From: Prevotellaceae bacterium
Lineage (GTDB): Bacteria > Bacteroidota > Bacteroidia > Bacteroidales > Bacteroidaceae
DNA length: 14,389 nucleotides
Direction of reading: 5' to 3'
NCBI GenBank assembly: GCA_022508685.1
Contig: JAFLUS010000014.1
Coordinates: 1 to 14,389 of the forward strand
The translations under genes were made by a program, and so were the position numbers. The notes under the pieces are model-generated. The model saw nothing but the letters and a program-made list of their open reading frames with translations. It made no database searches and was not told the origin of the DNA. This document shows, piece by piece, positions 5,324 through 12,600 of the stretch; the stretch's first letter is position 1; every line of letters begins with the position of its first letter.

Positions 5324-6226
5324 ATGAACATAAAAATCCCATTTTCAAAACCTTACACTAGCCCATCCGACCTCGTAAAATTATTAAAGGAACGTGGTTT
5401 AGCCATCACAAATGAGATGAAGGCTCAAGACTACCTTCAGCATATCGGTTATTATCGGTTGTCTGCCTATATGTATCCATTCTTGCAGATGCCAAAACAT
5501 TTGCATCGCTACAAACCTGATGCATCCTTTCAAAAAGTGATGATGCTCTACCGCTTCGACAAAAAATTACGGCTGCTCATCTTCAATGAAATTGAAAAGA
5601 TTGAAGTAGCCGTACGCAGTGCCATTGTCAATGTGGGTTGTGAGATAACCGGCAATTCATTTTGGATGACGGATGGTAAGAATTTTGTGAACCAAACGAA
5701 GCATACACAGACCATGCGTTTGATAGACGATGAACTGCGCCGTTCACGTGAAGAGTTTATCGTACATTTTCAACAAACCTATTCCAACAACTATCCTCCT
5801 GCTTGGATGTTATCAGAAATTCTTCCTTTTGGCGTAATGACCAATATCTACAGCAACATCAAGAACATGCGCATCAAGAAGAAAGTGGCACAGCAGTTTG
5901 GATTGCAAGTTGCTCCTTTTGAATCGTGGTTGACGATTGTAACGCTAACACGTAATTCATGTTGTCATCATGCCCGCGTGTGGAACAAGCAGAATGTCAT
6001 TCGCCCTATGGTACCTCATCGAATGATTTATCCTTGGATTACATGCCCTACGGATATGTTACGTATCTATTTTGATTTGTGCATCATCAAATACTTTCTC
6101 AACATCCTTTCTCCAAACAACGACATGACAGAAAAATTAAAGTCGTTGCTTGCGGCATTTCCGGATGTTGACATTGCAGCAATGGGATTTCCCCAGACAT
6201 GGGAAAATGAACCATTGTGGCAATGA
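5324..6226 (+). CDS. abiF: AbiF/Abi_2 family abortive-infection HEPN protein
   Basis: This 300-residue protein belongs to the Abi_2 (AbiD/AbiF-like) family. The N-terminus has the family pattern KIPFSKPYTSPSDLVKLLKERG, then YLQHIGYYRLSAY (37-49), an E-I-E-K-I-E-V-A-V-R98 helix and an N-S-F-W segment. Near residue 210 is the HEPN RNase motif R210-x4-H215-H in the context RNSCCHHARVWN. Such proteins are cytoplasmic RNases or RNA-binding toxins linked to phage-induced growth arrest. The ATG at 5324 is chosen because it gives the usual N-terminus; an in-frame ATG at 5285 lies inside the pseudoknot leader. The gene is AT-richer than both neighbours and sits alone between a terminator and a convergent gene, which suggests horizontal gain. 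The exact RNA target is unknown. Confidence 0.88.
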   Translation: MNIKIPFSKPYTSPSDLVKLLKERGLAITNEMKAQDYLQHIGYYRLSAYMYPFLQMPKHLHRYKPDASFQKVMMLYRFDKKLRLLIFNEIEKIEVAVRSAIVNVGCEITGNSFWMTDGKNFVNQTKHTQTMRLIDDELRRSREEFIVHFQQTYSNNYPPAWMLSEILPFGVMTNIYSNIKNMRIKKKVAQQFGLQVAPFESWLTIVTLTRNSCCHHARVWNKQNVIRPMVPHRMIYPWITCPTDMLRIYFDLCIIKYFLNILSPNNDMTEKLKSLLAAFPDVDIAAMGFPQTWENEPLWQ

Positions 6227-6244
6227 CACTTTCATTTCAGTCGG

Positions 6245-9200
6245 TCAACTTTCGCCGCAGTAGTCGAGCAATTGGCTGAAAACGGGGTCGAGACGCAGGA
6301 GGGCGGGGTTGCCGACGAGATAGAGGCGGTGCATGGCTCGCGTCATGACGACGTTGAGTTTGCGGTCGATGGTCATGCCGTCTTCCTCAAATACGTTGTC
6401 GGTGAGGAAACGCAGTTGGTAGGGACGCTGAATGGTGAAGCCATACACAATGACTTCGCGCTGACTGCCTTGGTATCGTTCGACGGTGTCGATGGTGATG
6501 CGGTGGAGCGGATGGTCGGGCGCAGCATCGGACACGTGGGCGGCAATGGCTTGGCGCACGGCTTGTATCTGATTGCGATACGGAACAATGACGCCGATGG
6601 TTCGGGAAGGGTCGAAGGAGGATGCAGCGCGATAGACATCGGCAACGATGCGGGCGATGAGGTCGGCTTCGACGGGATTGACTTTGTCGGAGGGTGCATG
6701 CTGCGGACGTTCGGAGGGTATGAACGTAAGGCGTTGGCTGTCGGCAGATGCGAGTTGGTGAGGCAACGGCACGGGTTGCAGACGTCCGCCATAGAAGGCA
6801 CGATTGGGAAAATCGGCAATGTCGATGTGCATCCGCCCCTGATGGGTGAGCATGTAGCAGGGTGCACCTTGCCGCAGCATCCGTTCGAAGAAGGAATGGC
6901 GGCAGTCGGTGAGCCCGATGCCACGCAGCGAGGGTTCGTCGACGCGCGACTGCGACGGCGTTTGCTGCACGACGGCCGGCAACTGCTTGTGGTCGCCGAT
7001 AAAGACGAACTTGTCAATGGCTGGCGTCTGCGCGTCGTCGGCAGTGGCAGCGCAGAGGAGCGACAGCAAATGGGGTTCGAGCAGTTGGGAGGCTTCGTCG
7101 ATGATAGCGAGGGAGAAGTGCTTCATCTGCAGCAGAACGGAGGCGCGGGCGGAAAAGGCTGCGGTCGTACCGACAAAGACGCGTTGCTGACTGATGAGCG
7201 CACGGACGTCGTCAATGTGGGTGCAGGTCGCCAACTGATTTTCCAACAGATAGTCGCGATAGGGTTCGGCACAGGAAAGCGGCTGTCCGAGCCGGATGAA
7301 GGGAATATCGTGCTCGACGAGTTTACTGCAGATTTCGTCGACGGCACGATGGGTGTAGGCGGCAAGCAGCACGTTGGCAGCGGGGTCGCAGAGGTGTTCG
7401 CGCAGAATGTTGAGCATGGCGAAGGAGGTCTTTCCCGTTCCCGGCGGGCCGATGACGAGAAAGATGTCGCGGGCTTGCTTGGCTTGCAGCACGAGGGGAT
7501 TGAATGTGCCATAATCGCCTTGCAACTGCTGACGGGCGTCGCTGACGGGCGGGCGTTGCGCGAGCAGGAGTGAGCGACGATGGGCAGGTGCGGTAAGAAA
7601 AGCGTGCATGGCGCGGTAGAGCGACGAGTAGGCAGACTCCATGAAGTCGTGCTCCATTGCCCAATGGTGGCGGTCGTCGGTTTCAAAGACAAAGTGGCGG
7701 GTCTGCGGCGCACGCAGCATGAGCGTGATGCGGTCGCCTTCGAACGCAGCAATCGTGGCTCGCATGACGGGCGTGCACCGGAGGTCGGGTTCGGCATCCG
7801 TCGGATAGGGATAGAGCACGACGATGTCGCCCAAACGGAAATTGGGAGCAGCCCCGATTTCATCATCGTCGTCGACCGACAGCACGACGCGGGAGATGGA
7901 TGTGCCCTCGCCTTCCAACCGCTGAATGCACAAGGGGCAGAGGATGTTGCCAGCCATGCGTTTCTCCTCCAACGTGGCGTGCCACGCCGAAGCAAATCCC
8001 GAACATTCCTTGGTGCGGTTGCCGAGTTTGGAAAGCAGATGCTCGGTTTGGAGGAAACGCATGAAGCGGAAAAAGTAGTCGCGTTCGAGCGGAGTGGCTT
8101 GCGCAATGGGCTGAAGCAGTTGGCGCAACTGCGGTTCGACATACATTCCCCACAATCTGTCGGACACTGCCAATTGGCGCAAGTCGGAGGGTTGCAACGT
8201 CGTGAGCAACTGCAAATCGCGGAACGGACGGCCGCCGCCGGCTGTGGGTTGCGGCGGAAGTGCAAAGGAAAATTCGTTGGCAACCAACTCGTTGCGGATG
8301 CGGACGGCTTCGAAGAGTTGGGCAGGTGCGGCACCGACCTTAATCAGTCCCTTCGGGTATTTGGAGTAGAGCAGAAAGGTGTTGATTTCGTCGTTGCGCA
8401 AGCGAAACTGGTAGTGGAGCATCGCCTGATAGAGCAGCAACTGCACAAAGTGTTTCAGTTGCGGACGGATGTTGTCGGGACGAATGGGAAACTCGCTTTT
8501 GCCCGATTTCTGCTCGACGAGAATTTTCATGTCGTCTTGCAGCAAGTCCATACGGCCCTGAATACCGAGCAGTTCGCAGAAGAACGTGGGTTCGACGACG
8601 CAGTGCTCACGTTGGAAGGCGGAAACTTCGGTCAAACCTCGCTGCACGGCTGCACGAATGTGTTGCTGCTGCCGCTGCGCCTCGCCGTGGAAATCGGATT
8701 GCCACTGCTCCATTGACGCAATGGCGAGGGAATTCTGGCGGAAGAAGTCGCCGATGGTCTCGCGATAGGTGCGGGGCAGGTCGGCATCGTGCAGTTCTTC
8801 GTCGAGCATCTGGCTTGCCAAGTTTCCGAGCACGATGGCTTCGCTCTGCGGAGCAGGCTTCAACTTGTTCAGCAGATGCAGAAGTGGCGAATGGGCATAG
8901 GACTCGAAACAGGAGGCAATGGCGGACACGTCGACCAGATAGTCGGGTTCCACGATGATGAGTTCGGCAACGTAGTAACCGCCTTGCGCCTCATCGGCAT
9001 CTGCATCGCCCACCCGACGGGGGCGCACGATGTTGAGTTGCATATTCCTTTGCAGCAAGGCGTGCAGATAGGTGCGGTCGCCCATGCTGCAACGTTCGTC
9101 GTCCTCACGATAGCAAATGCGGATGGGCGTGCTGTCTTCGCCGTCGGGGCGCGCAATGATAAATTGTTCGTCGAACGACTGCACCACCACGCGCAGATAG

Positions 9201-9616
9201 TCGGCACGGACGCTGCCGACGACACGTGCCGATTGTTCCAGACTTTGCGGAAAACGCTTTTGCAGGTCAACGGGAATGGGCTCGTCCGTCAGTCGGCTCG
9301 TCAGTTCGCACAAGGTGCGCAGGTCGTAGAGCATGCAGTGCTCCAACGTCTCCACAGGCGTCGTCGCCACTCTGCCAACATGGCCACGAAGGTCGTGCAC
9401 ACGTCGGGCGAAGGCGTCGTCGGCAGCAAGTCGTTCGGCGAGCAAGAACTCAAGTTGCGAGAACAGACCGGAGAACACCAGTTCGCAGTCGGCAGTCTGT
9501 TCGTCAGCCACACGCCGAAGCACGCCGCCCATCACTTTGTACGTCGCCTTGACATCGGCGCGGGCTTCGGTCGAAAACCATTCCAAAAGGTCTGCAAAAT
9601 GTTCCATACGCAGCAT
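6245..9616 (-). CDS. Dna2-like PD-(D/E)XK nuclease / SF1B helicase fusion
   Basis: This 1123-residue protein joins a nuclease and a helicase. The first part (about 1-340) is not recognised. A PD-(D/E)XK nuclease core follows: G354-R-M-D357, then E368-Q-K370, then Q392-x3-Y396. Cysteines C347, C538 and C560-P-L-C563 flank it and could hold an Fe-S cluster, as in Dna2, AddB and Cas4. The helicase has Walker A GPPGTGKT (723-730), YTHRAVDEI (Ia), DEAS with D840-E841 (II), GDHKQLPAV (III), VPYRNQ (IV), VERYQGSQ (V) and VMTRA (VI), the UPF1/Dna2 type of SF1. It probably unwinds and cuts DNA in repair or defence. The start at 9616 or codon 4 (9607) cannot be decided. No clear promoter is seen, and the 3' end converges on abiF with 18 nt between them. 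Confidence 0.85.
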   Translation of the reverse strand: MLRMEHFADLLEWFSTEARADVKATYKVMGGVLRRVADEQTADCELVFSGLFSQLEFLLAERLAADDAFARRVHDLRGHVGRVATTPVETLEHCMLYDLRTLCELTSRLTDEPIPVDLQKRFPQSLEQSARVVGSVRADYLRVVVQSFDEQFIIARPDGEDSTPIRICYREDDERCSMGDRTYLHALLQRNMQLNIVRPRRVGDADADEAQGGYYVAELIIVEPDYLVDVSAIASCFESYAHSPLLHLLNKLKPAPQSEAIVLGNLASQMLDEELHDADLPRTYRETIGDFFRQNSLAIASMEQWQSDFHGEAQRQQQHIRAAVQRGLTEVSAFQREHCVVEPTFFCELLGIQGRMDLLQDDMKILVEQKSGKSEFPIRPDNIRPQLKHFVQLLLYQAMLHYQFRLRNDEINTFLLYSKYPKGLIKVGAAPAQLFEAVRIRNELVANEFSFALPPQPTAGGGRPFRDLQLLTTLQPSDLRQLAVSDRLWGMYVEPQLRQLLQPIAQATPLERDYFFRFMRFLQTEHLLSKLGNRTKECSGFASAWHATLEEKRMAGNILCPLCIQRLEGEGTSISRVVLSVDDDDEIGAAPNFRLGDIVVLYPYPTDAEPDLRCTPVMRATIAAFEGDRITLMLRAPQTRHFVFETDDRHHWAMEHDFMESAYSSLYRAMHAFLTAPAHRRSLLLAQRPPVSDARQQLQGDYGTFNPLVLQAKQARDIFLVIGPPGTGKTSFAMLNILREHLCDPAANVLLAAYTHRAVDEICSKLVEHDIPFIRLGQPLSCAEPYRDYLLENQLATCTHIDDVRALISQQRVFVGTTAAFSARASVLLQMKHFSLAIIDEASQLLEPHLLSLLCAATADDAQTPAIDKFVFIGDHKQLPAVVQQTPSQSRVDEPSLRGIGLTDCRHSFFERMLRQGAPCYMLTHQGRMHIDIADFPNRAFYGGRLQPVPLPHQLASADSQRLTFIPSERPQHAPSDKVNPVEADLIARIVADVYRAASSFDPSRTIGVIVPYRNQIQAVRQAIAAHVSDAAPDHPLHRITIDTVERYQGSQREVIVYGFTIQRPYQLRFLTDNVFEEDGMTIDRKLNVVMTRAMHRLYLVGNPALLRLDPVFSQLLDYCGES

Positions 9617-9625
9617 ATAAAACGG

Positions 9626-9658
9626 CAGGAGGGGAGGTGCATAGGCTCTCCCCTCCTG
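9626..9658 (-). terminator. Hairpin terminator of the rhamnogalacturonan lyase gene
   Basis: CAGGAGGGGAG (9626-9636) pairs perfectly with CTCCCCTCCTG (9648-9658) around an 11-nt loop. On the minus strand the stem is followed by CCGTTTTATAT, a modest U-run. It lies 19 nt after the lyase stop and only 10 nt before the helicase-nuclease start. It could therefore also reduce read-through into that gene. Confidence 0.65.
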
Positions 9659-9677
9659 TTACGACAATACGGACAGG

Positions 9678-12600
9678 TTAACGAACTCTGAACTTCTGTC
9701 CGTTCTGAATGTAGATACCGGGGTGCAACTGACGGCGGTCGGTGGTGGGCAGACGGCGGCCATCGGTGGTGTAGATGGCTGTCGATTCGTCGCTGTCACG
9801 ACGTACACCAGAAATTGCAGACGGAACGACTGTAGTGACGCGCAGAATACCTTTTGAGAGGTCGGTGTCGTCCCAATACAAGCCTTCGTCAACGCTGATG
9901 ACGTAGGATGCCAACGTCGGCGTACCGCTGAAACTGTTGGCTTGCCACAGAATGATAGAGTCGCCTTCCTTGAAGTTGATGCTGGCAGGTGAATAGATTT
10001 CAACGATACCATTCATCGTCAGACGACCCACGTTGGTCAGTGCCGAACCACCTGTAGTGGAAGCAGTTGCTCCACGACGTGCACCAATCACGAGGCGTGA
10101 ACCGGAATTGAAGGTCACGTTCTTACCGCCGACATTGAGCGCACCCGTAATGGCAGTGGCGTTGCTACCGACGTGCAGCGTTCCGTTAATCGTGTAGGAT
10201 GCGTTGTTCAACGTGTTGCTGCTGGAGGTTACACCCATCAGCGTGGCGTCTTTGGCAACCGTTACGGCACCCGTACCGATAGTGGCACCGCTGGAAATGA
10301 GGAGCGTACCTTCGTTCACACGAATGGCACCCGTGTTCTCCCACTTACCGCTGACGGTCATCGTACCATTGCCGACTTTCGTAAACATCGTGGCTCCACC
10401 CGTGACTTTTCCGTCAAACTTGAAGTCGTTGTCGTTTCCGACTTGCCAAGTGTTGGTGCCACTGCTGCCGTTGTTCGCGAACGTGCAATAGCCACCGAGG
10501 TTACCTGCACCGGTTACTGCACCGATGCGATAGGTCTTGCCCGAGTTGAGCACCGAGAAATTGGCAGGGATATTGAACGTAGCCTTCGGTGCACCACTGC
10601 CGTTGTCGAGCGTGAACACGCGACCGCTCGCACCATTGTCGGCTGATTCGTTGTAAGTTGCACCTACGACAACGGTTCCTTCAAATTCGGTCAGGTTGAA
10701 CTGCAGCGGTGTGCGCGTAGCATAGTAAGTGCCCGAACCCGAACCACCTTTTTCCGTAGCGCAGTAGATAGTGATTTGTCCGTCGCCAGTGATGCGGTTG
10801 GACGATGTGGCACGATTGACGGTCGTGAGTGCCGCACGTGCGCCGGATGCAACATAAATGGGGGTTGCAAGGAATGCCGAACCGACGAGCGCACCCGTAC
10901 CGCTGAGCGTGACGGTGCGTGCATAGGCTGTACCATAGTCAAACGTACCGGCTGCCACTTCCAATGCCGTCGTGCTGAGCGAACCTTGCATGGCGAAGCG
11001 TCCCGAACCACGTTTGATGAGGGTCGTACCCGTGATGTTCTTCTCCATCGTGAAGGTGTTGCCGTTGTTGATGACACCACCCTCTTCGCTGGCGATAGTG
11101 ATGGGGCTGCCCATCTTCACGTCGGCTGTGGTTTGGAGCACGGCTCCGTTTTCGATGACGAACTTGCCGATTGATGTCGTCACACCACCGAGGTTACCTT
11201 GTGGCTGTGTAGAGTTCGACAGACTGGACACGCGAGTGATACCGCCACGCAGGTAGTTTCCGTCAGTGTAACTGTGGTCGCCACCCATAATGACCGTACC
11301 TGTGTTTTCCTTCACGAACTGACCTTCGGTGATGGTTCCGGTTCCGTTGACGGTGTATGCCTTCGTGTTGTTGAATACGACCATACCTGCCGGCAGTTCC
11401 GTTCCGTCAGCCAAGGTGACGGTGAAACTCTTTGCGTCGTCGGTGAAGTTCACCACGTCGCCTCTGACGAAGATGTCGGGCGTCTGTGTGGCATCGTCTA
11501 CAAGACAGAAGTTCTCCGTCGAAGCATAGTCCCATACGGACGACTGACCGCCGACCCACATGATTTCGCTGGCGCCGCGAACGGTGCCGAGCACGAGGTA
11601 GATGTCGCCGTTTTCCTCATGTTCGAGGCTGGCTTTCAGGTTCGTCACACCTTCGATTTTGATGCTTGCCAATGCACCTTCAATTTCGTCGGCATGACCG
11701 ATGAGGTAGCGTCCGGCTTCGAGCGTTTCGCTTCCGGCAGCCTTGTGTTCAACGATTTCGATGACAGGCATAGAGTATGCCGGACCATACGTCCACGTTT
11801 TCTTCTCTATCTTGAGCAACGGCGTGACGAAACGGTCGGCAGTCAGTTCGCCGCCGTCGGAATAGACGTCGAGCACGAGGCGGCTACCGAAGTTCATTGC
11901 ATAGGATGTCGATGCCGTGATGACACCGAGGGCATTTTCGCCACCGGGACGCACCACCGACGCATAGTCGGCTGCGAGCGACTTGAAGGTGGCAGAAGCA
12001 GCAAGGCTGTTGAGTTCGGCAAAGCGGTTCAACCATACATCGGAATTGGCTGCCGAACCTCGGAAGATAATGGTTCCGTTCCACACGTCGGTCTTGCCCG
12101 AATACGTCATGTCGGCTGCAGGCAACGACAGGACGCCGTCACCCTGCTTCACTACGCGGGTTGCACCCGTGAACGTGCCGCCCTCTACGGTGCAAGTATG
12201 GTAAGTATAGTTAATCGGCGTCGCCTTTGTCGTCGTGTTCGATGCAGCCGTACCTTCAACCAACGACGGCACGTAGAATGTAGCAATATATGGCGATACA
12301 TTGCCTGCAAGATTGATTTGCGTATCATTCATTTCGCACACGATGACGTGGTCGTTGCCCATGTTCGAAGTGATGCTTTCGCCGTTCTTGACTTCGCGGC
12401 GACCGGTCATAGTGAGTGGCGGCGGTGCTTGCGTAATGCCTTCCAACTCGCCCAAGAAATACGATTTGTGAGGCGGTTGGTTGTAACCCATGCTCTGCCA
12501 TACCATCGCATTGCGATACTGGTGGTCGTGCCACAGCGTCGGTATGCGCCACTGCGTGCTGATAGGCGTCGTGTAGACGAGAATTGCCGTGTTGTCGCTC

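Noticed and set aside
5047..5361. 104-residue plus-strand open frame across the tandem repeats
   Set aside because: It reads through the A-tract repeats, giving Lys/Arg-rich repeats, and crosses the abiF promoter and leader; it is not a plausible gene.
5068..6226. Classical type III toxin-antitoxin locus (ToxI-like tandem repeats plus ToxN-like protein)
   Set aside because: The protein is an Abi_2/HEPN protein, not ToxN-like, and the repeats lie upstream of the strong promoter. The pseudoknot leader is a better candidate for the RNA partner.
6272..8716. Long plus-strand open frames (433 and 378 residues) opposite the nuclease-helicase
   Set aside because: They are shadows of a gene with complete helicase motifs; the products are rich in G, V, D and E and show no family features.
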